Shown here: piece by piece, positions 39,388 to 48,322 of the stretch | Position numbering within the stretch: position 1 is the first letter of the stretch | How the letters are laid out: every line of letters begins with the position of its first letter | From: Xanthomonas nasturtii | Lineage (GTDB): Bacteria; Pseudomonadota; Gammaproteobacteria; Xanthomonadales; Xanthomonadaceae | DNA length: 64,000 nt | NCBI RefSeq assembly: GCF_001660815.1 | Contig: NZ_LYMI01000013.1 | Location: 24,132-88,131 of the forward strand | Direction: 5' to 3' | Notes under the pieces: model-generated | What the model was told of the DNA's origin: nothing | The model's input: the letters and a program-made list of their open reading frames with translations, nothing else | Database searches by the model: none | Position numbers and translations under genes: made by a program

Positions 39388-40970
39388 GTGCAGCGGCCGC
39401 CACCGGCCAGGGTGCCGGCGGCAGCGTCCAGCGCGAGACGGCCGAGCCGGGCGCATGGTTAGCCGTGCTGGCCGGCACCATCGGCTCGTTCATGGCCACG
39501 CTGGATATCTCCATCGTCAACGCAGCGCTGCCCACCATCCAGGGCGAGGTCGGCGCCAGCGGCACCGAGGGCACCTGGATCTCTACCGCGTATCTGGTCG
39601 CCGAGATCATCATGATCCCGCTGACCGGCTGGTTCGTGCGCACGCTGGGGCTGCGCAACTTCCTGCTGATCTGCGCGGTGATGTTCACCGCGTTCTCGGT
39701 GGTGTGCGGGTTATCCACCTCGCTCACGATGATGATCATCGGCCGCGTGGGGCAGGGCCTGGCCGGCGGTGCACTGATCCCGACCGCGCTGACCATCGTG
39801 GCCACGCGCTTGCCGCCCAGCCAGCAGACCATGGGCACGGCGTTGTTCGGCATGACCGTGATCATGGGCCCGGTGATCGGCCCGCTGCTTGGCGGTTGGC
39901 TTACCGAAAACGTCAGCTGGCACTACGCGTTTTTCATCAATGTGCCGATCTGTGTGGGCCTGGTGGCGTTGCTGCTGCTTGGTTTGAAGCACGAGAAAGG
40001 CGACTGGGCTGGGCTGCTCAACGCCGATTGGCTGGGCATCTACGGGCTGACTGCCGGCCTGGGCGGGCTCACCGTGGTGCTGGAAGAAGGCCAGCGCGAG
40101 CGCTGGTTCGAGTCCAGCGAGATCAACATGCTGAGCCTGATCGCCTTGAGCGGGTTCATTGCGCTGGTGATCGGCCAGTTCCGCAAGCGCGCGCCGGTGA
40201 TCCGGCTGTCGCTGCTGCTGCATCGCAGTTTCGGCGCGGTGTTCATCATGATCATGGCGGTGGGCATGATCCTGTTCGGCGTGATGTACATGATCCCGCA
40301 GTTTCTGGCGGTGATCTCCGGCTACAACACCGAGCAGGCCGGCTACGTGCTGCTGCTGTCGGGCCTGCCCACCGTGCTGCTGATGCCGATGATGCCCAAA
40401 CTGCTGGAGGTGGTGGACGTGCGCATCCTGGTGATTGCCGGGTTGATCTGTTTTGCCGCGGCGTGCTTCGTCAATCTGTCGCTGACCGCCGACACCGTGG
40501 GCATGCATTTTGTCGCCGGGCAGTTGCTGCAAGGTTGTGGGTTGGCGCTGGCGATGATGTCGCTCAACCAGGCGGCCATCTCGTCGGTGCCGCCGGAGCT
40601 GGCCGGCGATGCCTCGGGCCTGTTCAACGCCGGGCGCAACCTGGGCGGCTCGGTGGGGTTGGCGCTGATCTCCACATTTCAGGAGCGCCGCATGACCTTC
40701 CATACCGAAACCATCGGCAGCGCCATCACCGCCAATGCCGCACGCGCGCAGGATTTTCTGGCTGGCCTGAGCGCGCAGATGCAGGGCAGCGCCGGTGCCG
40801 ACGCGGCCAACCGCTCGATCGCGCAGCTGGCCCGGCTGGTGCAACAGCAGGCCCTGGTGATGACCTATAGCGATCTGTTCTGGATCTTCGGCGTGATCGT
40901 GGTCTGCACGATTCCGCTGGCCTTTTTGCTCAAGCCGTTACCCAAGGGGGCGCACCTTGCAATGCACTGA
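39384..40970 (+). CDS. emrB: EmrB-type DHA2 MFS efflux pump
   Basis: A 528-residue inner-membrane protein with about 14 helices. Seen: AGTIGSFMATLDISIVNAALPTIQGEVG, the GWFVRTLGLRNFLL region, IGRVGQGLAGGALIPTALTIV and motif C-like GMTVIMGPVIGPLLGGWLTENVSWHYAFFINVP. It drives drug export by proton antiport together with the EmrA-like adaptor and the outer-membrane factor encoded on each side. It begins with GTG 39384, overlapping the emrA stop by four bases, so translation is coupled. The substrates are unknown. Confidence 0.92.
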   Translation: MSAAAATGQGAGGSVQRETAEPGAWLAVLAGTIGSFMATLDISIVNAALPTIQGEVGASGTEGTWISTAYLVAEIIMIPLTGWFVRTLGLRNFLLICAVMFTAFSVVCGLSTSLTMMIIGRVGQGLAGGALIPTALTIVATRLPPSQQTMGTALFGMTVIMGPVIGPLLGGWLTENVSWHYAFFINVPICVGLVALLLLGLKHEKGDWAGLLNADWLGIYGLTAGLGGLTVVLEEGQRERWFESSEINMLSLIALSGFIALVIGQFRKRAPVIRLSLLLHRSFGAVFIMIMAVGMILFGVMYMIPQFLAVISGYNTEQAGYVLLLSGLPTVLLMPMMPKLLEVVDVRILVIAGLICFAAACFVNLSLTADTVGMHFVAGQLLQGCGLALAMMSLNQAAISSVPPELAGDASGLFNAGRNLGGSVGLALISTFQERRMTFHTETIGSAITANAARAQDFLAGLSAQMQGSAGADAANRSIAQLARLVQQQALVMTYSDLFWIFGVIVVCTIPLAFLLKPLPKGAHLAMH

Positions 40971-40974
40971 TTCC

Positions 40975-42465
40975 ATGCGCCTGATCCGCATGCGCCTGGC
41001 TGCGGCGTTGAGCACGCTGGTGCTCGGCGGCTGCATGCTCGGCCCCAACTACACCAAGCCGCCGGCCGTGGCCGATGCGGCGATACAGGCGCCGGCCCTG
41101 CATCGTGCCAGCGGCGCGGATGTGGTCGCCGCCGCACCGTTGAACCATTGGTGGGAGCAACTCAACGACCCGCAGCTGACCCAGCTGGTCACCCAGGCAC
41201 TGGCCGACAGCCCCAACCTGCGCGCCGCGCAAGCGCGCCTGCGTGCCAACCGCGCGCTGGCACAGCAACGCCGCGCCGAACGGCTGCCCAAGCTCAATGC
41301 CAGCGCGGTCTACGCCTATGCCGAACCGCCGCAGACCATCGTCGATACGCTGGGCGGCCTGCAGCAAGGCCAGCCCGGGCAACCGCCGGCGACAGGCGAT
41401 CAGGCGCTGGACCTGGACAAGACCCAGATCTATAGCGCCGGCTTCGATGCCAGCTGGGAACTGGATGTCTTCGGCCGCCGCCGCCGCGCCGCCGAAGGTG
41501 CGTTGGCGCAGGCGCAGGCCTCCGAGGCCGAGCTGGCCGATGCGCAGGTGCAGCTGGCCGCTGAAGTCGGGCAGGTCTATCTCAATTACCGCGGCTTGCA
41601 GGCGCGGCTGGCCATTGCCGATGCCAACCTGGACAAGATCCGCCAGTCGTTGCAGCTGGTGCAGCAACGCCGTGGGCAGGGCGCCGCCTCGGACCTGCAG
41701 GTCGAGCAGATTGCCACCCAGGTGCAGCAGCAGGAAGCGCAGCGCCTGCCGCTGGAAATGCAATCGCAGGAAGCGCTGGACCAGCTGGCACTGATGGTCG
41801 GGCGCGAACCCGGTGCGCTGGATGCGCAGCTGAGCGCGCCGCAGCCATTGCCGATGCTGCCCACCCAGGTGCGCGTGGACGATGCCGGCGCGTTGATCCG
41901 TCGGCGCCCGGATGTGCGCAAGGCCGAGCGCGAGCTGGCCGCCTCCAGCGCGCAGATCGGCGAGGCGCTGAACGGCTATTTCCCGCAGGTGAGTCTGCTG
42001 GGCGGGTTGAGTTGGGTCGCCGGCTCGCCGAGCGATTTCAATTCCGATGCGCTGACCACCCTGGCGGTGCCGATGCTGCGCTGGTCGATCTTCGATTTCG
42101 GCAAGACCCGCGCGCAGGTGGAGCAGGCACGCGCCGGCAATGCCGGGCGCGAGGCGGCGTATGAAGCGGCGGTGCTGGCTGCGTTGCAGGACGCCAATTC
42201 GGCGTTGGCGCGCTTCGGTTCGGCACGCAAGCAGCTGGTGGTCGCGCGCCAGGCCGAAGCCTCCGCCACGCGTTCGGCCGGGCTGATGCAGCAACGGCGC
42301 GATGCCGGCGCCACTTCGTCGATCGACCTGCTGGACGTGCGGCGCCAGCAACTGTCCGCGCAGGACGCCGCCGCGCAGGCACAGGTGCAATTGTTGGTGA
42401 ACTACGTCGCGCTGCAGAAGAGCCTGGGCCTGGGCTGGAGCCAGGCGCCGCAGGAAACGCGCTGA
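40975..42465 (+). CDS. Outer-membrane efflux lipoprotein (NodT/OprM family)
   Basis: A 496-residue TolC-like channel subunit. The signal peptide ends in lipobox LGGC (Cys20), followed by MLGPNYTKPPAV, a NodT-type start. The body shows the two repeated alpha-hairpin halves, with coiled-coil stretches such as LQLVQQRRGQGAASDLQVEQ and LMQQRRDAGATSSIDLLDVRR, and RRRPDVRKAERELAASSAQIGEA between them. It completes a tripartite EmrAB-type export system. The ATG at 40975 puts the lipobox at the right distance; a TTG at 40957 with an AAGGGGG upstream would add six residues and is a possible alternative. Confidence 0.9.
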   Translation: MRLIRMRLAAALSTLVLGGCMLGPNYTKPPAVADAAIQAPALHRASGADVVAAAPLNHWWEQLNDPQLTQLVTQALADSPNLRAAQARLRANRALAQQRRAERLPKLNASAVYAYAEPPQTIVDTLGGLQQGQPGQPPATGDQALDLDKTQIYSAGFDASWELDVFGRRRRAAEGALAQAQASEAELADAQVQLAAEVGQVYLNYRGLQARLAIADANLDKIRQSLQLVQQRRGQGAASDLQVEQIATQVQQQEAQRLPLEMQSQEALDQLALMVGREPGALDAQLSAPQPLPMLPTQVRVDDAGALIRRRPDVRKAERELAASSAQIGEALNGYFPQVSLLGGLSWVAGSPSDFNSDALTTLAVPMLRWSIFDFGKTRAQVEQARAGNAGREAAYEAAVLAALQDANSALARFGSARKQLVVARQAEASATRSAGLMQQRRDAGATSSIDLLDVRRQQLSAQDAAAQAQVQLLVNYVALQKSLGLGWSQAPQETR

Positions 42466-42720
42466 TTGCAGTTTTCGGTGCGAGCATCCACGCCTGGACG
42501 CCCGAGCCTGCCAGGGTTGTCACGGCGGGCCAGCAACGGCTTCGTGGCTCCATAGCAGACGCCGCCACCAGCGCTGGGGCGGTGACTTGCCCAGGGGCTG
42601 CTTCGATCGTCGCGCCGAGTCGCGATACCTTGAAACACGCGGCAGCCGACACATGCTTTTGCCATCATGGCGCGCAGGCTCTGCACACGGCGCCTGCGCG
42701 TGCCGCAATCGAGAGGAACC

Positions 42721-43851
42721 ATGTCACTGACCGAGGCCTTGCCGCCATCTTCCAGCGCCGCAGGTGCCGGCTATCTGTCCATCAGCGAGGTCCGCAAGGA
42801 ATTCGACGGGTTTGTTGCGGTCGACGATGTCAGCCTGCAGATCCGCAAGGGCGAAATCTTCGCGCTGCTGGGCGGCTCGGGCAGCGGCAAATCCACCTTG
42901 CTGCGCTGCCTGGCCGGGTTCGAGCGGCCCACCAAGGGGCGCATTGTTCTGGATGGTCAACCCATCGACGCGCTGCCGCCCTACGAGCGGCCGATCAACA
43001 TGATGTTCCAGTCGTACGCGTTGTTTCCGCATATGAGCGTGGAGCAGAACATCGCCTTCGGGCTGAAGCAGGAAGGATTATCAAAGTCGGCAATCGTCGC
43101 CCGCGTTAGCGAGATGCTCGAGCTGGTCCAGCTGGGCAGCCTGGCCAGGCGCAAGCCGCATCAGCTCTCTGGCGGGCAGCAGCAACGCGTGGCATTGGCG
43201 CGCTCGCTGGCCAAGCGGCCCAAGCTGCTGTTGCTGGACGAACCGATGGGCGCACTGGATAAAAAATTGCGCTCGCAGATGCAGCTGGAGCTGGTCAACA
43301 TCATCGAAACCTCCGGCGTCACCTGTGTCATGGTCACCCACGATCAGGAAGAGGCCATGACCATGGCCACGCGCATTGCGCTGATGGACCAGGGCTGGAT
43401 CCAGCAGGTCGGCACGCCCGACGAAATCTACGAACAACCGGCCAATCGCTTCGCCGCCGAGTTCATCGGCTCGGTCAATCTGATCGACGCGGTCATCGCC
43501 GAAGACCAGCCGGATTACGTCAGCTTGAAGACGCCGGCCTTCGACGCGTGCATCCGCATCGGCCACGGCATCACCGGCTTCGAAGGGCAGGCGGTGGCAT
43601 TCGCGCTGCGCCCGGAAAAACTCTCCATCGGCAAGGACGCGCCGGCGCAGGCCTGCAACAAGGCGCAGGGCGTGATCGAAGACATCGCCTATTTCGGCAG
43701 CCATTCGGTGTATCACGTGCGCTTGCCCAGCGGGGTCAAGCTGATGGCCAACTTCGCCAATCGCCAGCGCTGGGCCAGCGAAGCGCTGACCTGGGGCGAT
43801 GCGGTCTGGGTGGGCTGGGGCGAGGACGACGGCGTGGTGCTCACCGCATGA
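42721..43851 (+). CDS. potG: Polyamine ABC transporter ATP-binding protein (PotG-like)
   Basis: A 376-residue ABC ATPase. Walker A GGSGSGKS at 51-58, signature LSGGQQQRVALARSLA, Walker B LLLLDEPMGALDKKLR, and switch His in VMVTHDQEEAMTMA. A C-terminal TOBE domain (about 290-370) with ALRPEKLSI marks the polyamine/spermidine subgroup. It powers the two permeases encoded next. The start at ATG 42721 follows GAGAGGAACC. The gene overlaps the permease gene by four bases (43848-43851). A 255-base gap without visible features separates it from the efflux operon. Confidence 0.93.
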   Translation: MSLTEALPPSSSAAGAGYLSISEVRKEFDGFVAVDDVSLQIRKGEIFALLGGSGSGKSTLLRCLAGFERPTKGRIVLDGQPIDALPPYERPINMMFQSYALFPHMSVEQNIAFGLKQEGLSKSAIVARVSEMLELVQLGSLARRKPHQLSGGQQQRVALARSLAKRPKLLLLDEPMGALDKKLRSQMQLELVNIIETSGVTCVMVTHDQEEAMTMATRIALMDQGWIQQVGTPDEIYEQPANRFAAEFIGSVNLIDAVIAEDQPDYVSLKTPAFDACIRIGHGITGFEGQAVAFALRPEKLSIGKDAPAQACNKAQGVIEDIAYFGSHSVYHVRLPSGVKLMANFANRQRWASEALTWGDAVWVGWGEDDGVVLTA

Positions 43852-44759
43852 AACGCTTGTTCCGCCGCGGGCTGCCGGGCGCGCGCTGGGGTGTGATCGG
43901 CGCGCCATATCTGTGGTTGCTGGTGTTCTTTGCGATCCCGTTCCTGATCGTGTTGAAGATCTCGTTTGCCGAGCGCGCCACTGCGATGCCGCCGTATACG
44001 CCGCTGTTCGCGTATGCAGCCGATGGCGCAGTGAGCGTCAAGCTGCATCTGGGCAATTATCTGGTGCTGTTGCGCGACAGCCAGTACGTGGCCGCGTATC
44101 TGAGTTCGATCAAGATTGCGGCCATTTCCACGGCGCTCGCGTTGTTGATCGGTTACCCGATGGCGTATGTCATCGCACGCCTGCCGCTGGCCACGCGCAA
44201 CGTGGCGATGATGCTGGTGGTGCTGCCGTCGTGGACCTCGTTCCTGATCCGCGTCTATGCATGGATCGGCATTCTCGATGGCAACGGCCTGCTCAATCGG
44301 GCGTTGCTGGCGCTGGGCGTGATCAAGCAGCCATTGCAGTTGCTGTATACGCCCGTCGCCGCCTACATCGGCATCGTGTACTGCTATCTGCCCTTCATGG
44401 TGCTGCCGCTGTACGCCAACCTGGTCAAGCACGACAACCGCCTGCTGGAAGCGGCCTACGACCTGGGCGCGCGTCCGTGGCAGGCGTTTGTGCGCATCAC
44501 CTTGCCGCTTTCGCGCAACGGCATCGTGGCCGGCTGCATGCTGGTGATGATTCCGGCTGTGGGCGAGTTCGTGATTCCGGAAATGCTGGGCGGCCCCAAT
44601 ACCTTGATGATCGGCCGGGTGCTGTGGGGCGAGTTCTTCAACAACCGCGACTGGCCGGTGGCCGCCGCCGTGGCCACGGTCATGCTTGTCTTGCTGATGG
44701 TGCCGATCGTGATCTTCCACCGCTACCAGCAGCGCGAGCTGGAAGGGCGGCTGACATGA
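43848..44759 (+). CDS. potH: Polyamine ABC transporter permease (PotH-like)
   Basis: A 303-residue inner-membrane permease with six predicted helices. The EAA loop reads LEAAYDLGARPWQAFVRITLPLS, which docks on the ATPase. It opens with APYLWLLVFFAIPFLIVLKISFAE and contains the PotH-like stretch VVLPSWTSFLIRVYAWIGIL and VIPEMLGGPNTLMIG. Its ATG overlaps the potG stop and its own stop overlaps potI (ATGATG region at 44756-44759), so the three genes form one coupled operon. Confidence 0.93.
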   Translation: MKRLFRRGLPGARWGVIGAPYLWLLVFFAIPFLIVLKISFAERATAMPPYTPLFAYAADGAVSVKLHLGNYLVLLRDSQYVAAYLSSIKIAAISTALALLIGYPMAYVIARLPLATRNVAMMLVVLPSWTSFLIRVYAWIGILDGNGLLNRALLALGVIKQPLQLLYTPVAAYIGIVYCYLPFMVLPLYANLVKHDNRLLEAAYDLGARPWQAFVRITLPLSRNGIVAGCMLVMIPAVGEFVIPEMLGGPNTLMIGRVLWGEFFNNRDWPVAAAVATVMLVLLMVPIVIFHRYQQRELEGRLT

Positions 44760-45604
44760 TGCGCGCTTCTCGCAGTGGACGTCTGCTCGGTGGCAGCGCA
44801 CTCGCGCTGGGGTTCGGATTCCTGTATCTGCCGATCCTGTTGCTGATGGTGTACTCGTTCAATGCTTCGCGCCTTGCCACGGTGTGGGGCGGGTTCTCGA
44901 CGCGGTGGTATGGCGAACTGCTGCGTGACCGGCAATTGCTGGACGCGGCCTGGATCAGCCTGGAAGTCGCGTTCTGGACGGCGTGCGCGTCGACGGTGCT
45001 GGGCACGATGGCCGCAATGGCGATGGTGCGCATGCGCGGTTTTCCAGGCAAGACCTTGTTCGGCGCATTGATCACCGCGCCGCTGGTGATGCCCGAGGTG
45101 ATCATCGGCTTGTCGATCCTGTTGTTGCTGGTCTCGATGGGCGGCGTGCTCGGTATCGCGCCACGTGGCGCGGTGGCGATCTGGGTGGCGCATGTGACCT
45201 TCACCGTCTCGTTCGTGACGGTGGTGATTTCCTCGCGGCTGCAGGAACTGGACCGCTCGCTGGAAGAAGCGGCGATGGATCTCGGTGCCACCCCACTGAA
45301 GGTGTTTTTTTTGATCACCTTGCCGATCATCGCGCCAGCGCTGGCCTCGGGCTGGCTGCTGGCCTTTACCCTGTCGCTGGACGATGTGGTGATTGCCAGT
45401 TTCCTCGCGGGGCCCAGCTCCACCACCTTGCCGATCAAGGTCTTCGCATCGGTGCGTTTGGGCATCAGCCCGAAGATCAACGCGCTTGCCACGCTGATGG
45501 TGCTGGCGGTGTCGATTGCCGCAGTGATCGGCTGGTGGCTGCTGGCACGCAGGGAAAAGCGCCGCCTGCGCGATGTCCAATTGGCATTACAACGCGAAGG
45601 TTGA
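44756..45604 (+). CDS. potI: Polyamine ABC transporter permease (PotI-like)
   Basis: A 282-residue permease, partner of the preceding one. It has six predicted helices, starting LGFGFLYLPILLLMVYSFNASRL, and the EAA loop LEEAAMDLGATPLKVFFLITLPII. PotI-like stretches are ITAPLVMPEVIIGLSILLLLV and LSLDDVVIASFLAGPSSTTLP. The ATG at 44756 is used; the following ATG at 44759 is an alternative. With potG and potH it would import the polyamine delivered by the PotF-like lipoprotein. Confidence 0.93.
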   Translation: MMRASRSGRLLGGSALALGFGFLYLPILLLMVYSFNASRLATVWGGFSTRWYGELLRDRQLLDAAWISLEVAFWTACASTVLGTMAAMAMVRMRGFPGKTLFGALITAPLVMPEVIIGLSILLLLVSMGGVLGIAPRGAVAIWVAHVTFTVSFVTVVISSRLQELDRSLEEAAMDLGATPLKVFFLITLPIIAPALASGWLLAFTLSLDDVVIASFLAGPSSTTLPIKVFASVRLGISPKINALATLMVLAVSIAAVIGWWLLARREKRRLRDVQLALQREG

Positions 45605-45811
45605 GGGCTGCGAGATGTCAGGCGCGTCGTTCGATGCGTGCAGCGCCTTCCTGCCTGTTCGGGCTGGTGCGCCAGGACCGCGGCGAGCGGTGCCTGCAAA
45701 GTGTAGGCAGCCGTGTGCACGCGAACACACTGTTGCAGCATTTTCAGGCGATTGTGACGCGACCCCAACTTGCCGACGACTAGCATGACCGCCTCGCAAC
45801 AGGAGACTGTC

Positions 45812-47176
45812 ATGTCCTACGACACCGTCAACCCGGCCAACGGCCAAGTCGAACACACCCAGCAGACTCTGGACGCCGCCGGCATCGAAGCGCGTCTGGC
45901 CGCTTCCGCCAAGGCGTTTCCGGCCTGGGCCGCGTTGCCGCTGGCCGAGCGGGGTGCGTTGCTGCGCCGCGTTGGCGAAGAGCTGACCAGGCGGCGCGAG
46001 GATCTGCAGCGCATCATGACCGCCGAGATGGGCAAGTTGCGCGTCGAAGCGCTGGCCGAGATCGACAAGTGCGCGCAAGGGTGCGCCTATTACGCCGAAC
46101 ATGCTGCCGAGTATCTGGCGCCGCGCGATGTTCCCACCGAAGCGCAGTCGAGCTATGTGTGCTACGAACCGTTGGGCTGCGTTTTCGCGGTGATGCCGTG
46201 GAATTTCCCGCTGTGGCAGGCGTTCCGGTTTCTGGCGCCGGGCCTGATGGCGGGAAATGTGGCACTGCTCAAGCACGCCAGCAATGTGCCGCGCTGCGCC
46301 GATGCCATGAAAGATGTGCTGGACGCTGCGGGCATTCCGCCGGGCGTGTTCGACGTGCTGCATATCGACAACGACCAGGCCGCCGATGTGTTGCGCGACG
46401 ACCGCATTGCCGCGGTGACGCTCACCGGTAGCGAACGCGCCGGGCGCTCGTTGGCCGCCAATGCCGGCGACCAGCTGAAGAAGTGCGTGATGGAGCTCGG
46501 CGGCAGCGATGCCTTCGTGGTGCTGGAAGACGCCGAGTTGGAGCACACCGTGCAGTCGGCAGTGCAGTCGCGCTTCGACAACAGCGGGCAGACCTGCATC
46601 GCCGCCAAGCGTTTCATCGTGGTGGACGCGATTGCCGACCGGTTTATCGAGCGCTTTGTCGCTGCGGCGTCCAAGCGTGTGGTTGGCGATCCGCAGCAGG
46701 AAAGCACTACATTGGCACCGATGGCGCGTGCCGACCTGCGCGACGAACTGCACAAGCAGGTGCAGGCCAGCGTCGCCAAGGGCGCCACCGTCTTGCTGGG
46801 CGGCGAACCGGTGGCCGGCTCGCATGCCGGCTACCCGGCGACCATCCTGGACAATGTGGCGCCCGGCATGCCGGCCTACAACGAAGAATTCTTCGGCCCG
46901 GTCGCTTCGATCATTCGGGTGGCCGACGAGGCAGAGGCGGTGCGCGTCGCCAACGACACCACCTTCGGGCTGGGCGGCAGCGTGTGGACGGCAGACGCCA
47001 AGCGCGGCGAACGCGTAGCGCAGCAGCTGCAGTGCGGCGCGGCCTTCGTCAACGCGGTGGTCAAGAGCGATGTGCGCCTGCCGTTCGGCGGCATCAAGCG
47101 CTCAGGCTTTGGCCGCGAACTGGCAGATCACGGCATCCACGAGTTCATGAACATCAAGACGATTTATGTGGCTTGA
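45812..47176 (+). CDS. sad: NAD(P)-dependent succinate-semialdehyde-type aldehyde dehydrogenase
   Basis: A 454-residue aldehyde dehydrogenase. Seen: MPWNFPLWQAFRFLAPGLMAGNVALLKHA, the cofactor loop TLTGSERAGRS, MELGGSDAFVV with the general-base Glu, and catalytic Cys262 in NSGQTCIAAKRF. It ends RLPFGGIKRSGFGRELADHGIHEFMN. The length and opening (MSYDTVNPANGQV) resemble the Sad/YneI group of succinate-semialdehyde dehydrogenases. In this polyamine block it could oxidise succinate semialdehyde and possibly also the gamma-glutamyl-aminobutyraldehyde made by PuuB, because no separate PuuC is encoded here. ATG 45812 follows AGGAGA. Confidence 0.87.
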   Translation: MSYDTVNPANGQVEHTQQTLDAAGIEARLAASAKAFPAWAALPLAERGALLRRVGEELTRRREDLQRIMTAEMGKLRVEALAEIDKCAQGCAYYAEHAAEYLAPRDVPTEAQSSYVCYEPLGCVFAVMPWNFPLWQAFRFLAPGLMAGNVALLKHASNVPRCADAMKDVLDAAGIPPGVFDVLHIDNDQAADVLRDDRIAAVTLTGSERAGRSLAANAGDQLKKCVMELGGSDAFVVLEDAELEHTVQSAVQSRFDNSGQTCIAAKRFIVVDAIADRFIERFVAAASKRVVGDPQQESTTLAPMARADLRDELHKQVQASVAKGATVLLGGEPVAGSHAGYPATILDNVAPGMPAYNEEFFGPVASIIRVADEAEAVRVANDTTFGLGGSVWTADAKRGERVAQQLQCGAAFVNAVVKSDVRLPFGGIKRSGFGRELADHGIHEFMNIKTIYVA

Positions 47177-47178
47177 AA

Positions 47179-47305
47179 GCCGGGATTCGGGAATCGGGAT
47201 TTGGGATTCGCAAGAGCATGATTCGTTGATGACTTAACACTTGTTTTGCCATCAACGCGCAGCCGCTCTCTGGCCAATCCCGAATGCCGAATGCCCAATC
47301 CCGGC
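47179..47305. repeat. Imperfect inverted repeat between convergent genes
   Basis: Arms at about 47179-47214 and 47270-47305 are imperfect reverse complements, both built on GCCGGGATT and GGGATT units (GGGATTCGGGAATCGGGATT type). They sit exactly between the convergent dehydrogenase and corA stops and could fold into a long hairpin serving as a bidirectional terminator. This is an inference from position and symmetry. Confidence 0.5.
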
Positions 47306-47306
47306 C

Positions 47307-48308
47307 CTAAAGCCACCGCGCACGCTTGAACAGGCGATACAACACCAGGCACGAGGCGACCACGCCTCCCACCAGTAGCGGGTAGGCGTAAGGTTTGTCG
47401 AGCTCGGGCATGTGGGTGAAATTCATGCCGTACCAGCTGGTGATCAGCGTGGGGGCGGCCAGCAGGGCGGCCCAGGCGCCGAGGCGTTTGACGGTTTCGC
47501 CCTGCGCGAGCGTCACCATCGAGAGGTTGACGCTCAGCGCGGTGCCCAGCATCTCGCGCAAGGTGTCGATGGCATCGTTGATGCGCACTGCGTGATCGAG
47601 CACGTCGCGCAAATAGATGCCGACCTCGTCTTGAATCAGCCCGCCGGGATTGCGCTTGAGGTGCGAGAGCACATCCTGCAGCGGCGCCACCACCAGCCGC
47701 ATCTTGTTGAGTTCGCGCTTGAGCTCATACAGGCGTACCACGGTTTCGCGCTTGTAGTTGTCGGCAAAAATGTCCTTTTCCAGGCCTTCCAGCGTGTCGC
47801 GGAACTCGTCCATGATCGGCAGATAGTTGTCGACCACGAAATCCAGCACGCCATACAGGCAGAACGAAGCGCCCATGCCCAGCATCGCCGGTTCGCGTTC
47901 GACCCGGTGCCGCACCGGCGCATACGACAGCGATGCGCCGTGCCGCACCGTCAACAGGAAACGCGCGCCCAGAAACGCATGCGTTTCACCGTAGCGGATG
48001 CGTTCGTTGACCAGCTGTGCGGTGTTGACCACGACGAATAGCGAGTTACCGTAACTCTCGGCCTTGGGGCGCTGATGCGCCTTGAGCGCATCTTCGATCG
48101 CCAGATCGTGCAGGCCGAACTCGTCCTGCAATTTGCGCAGCACCGACTCCTGCGGCTCGTACAGGCCCACCCACACACAGCCATCGGGGCGCTGCAGCAC
48201 ATCGCTGATCTGCTCCAGGCTGATGTCGTGGCGTGTGCCGTCGCCGTCGTAATAGGCGCAGGTGATGACGCAGGAGGGGTTGTCTGGATGACGGCCGTGG
48301 GTGTTCAT
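47307..48308 (-). CDS. corA: Magnesium/cobalt transport protein CorA
   Basis: A 333-residue CorA channel subunit. A large cytosolic N-terminal alpha/beta domain is followed by a long helix (NKMRLVVAPLQDVLSHLKRN region), two C-terminal transmembrane helices and the signature YGMNF (GMN) at the pore entrance, then HMPELDKPYAYPLLVGG. It mediates Mg2+ (and Co2+, Ni2+) uptake as a pentamer. It begins 14 bases after the DUF4105 gene's stop on the same strand, leaving no room for a leader riboswitch, so it is probably co-transcribed with corC upstream. Confidence 0.93.
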   Translation of the reverse strand: MNTHGRHPDNPSCVITCAYYDGDGTRHDISLEQISDVLQRPDGCVWVGLYEPQESVLRKLQDEFGLHDLAIEDALKAHQRPKAESYGNSLFVVVNTAQLVNERIRYGETHAFLGARFLLTVRHGASLSYAPVRHRVEREPAMLGMGASFCLYGVLDFVVDNYLPIMDEFRDTLEGLEKDIFADNYKRETVVRLYELKRELNKMRLVVAPLQDVLSHLKRNPGGLIQDEVGIYLRDVLDHAVRINDAIDTLREMLGTALSVNLSMVTLAQGETVKRLGAWAALLAAPTLITSWYGMNFTHMPELDKPYAYPLLVGGVVASCLVLYRLFKRARWL

Positions 48309-48322
48309 TGGCGCATCCTGGA

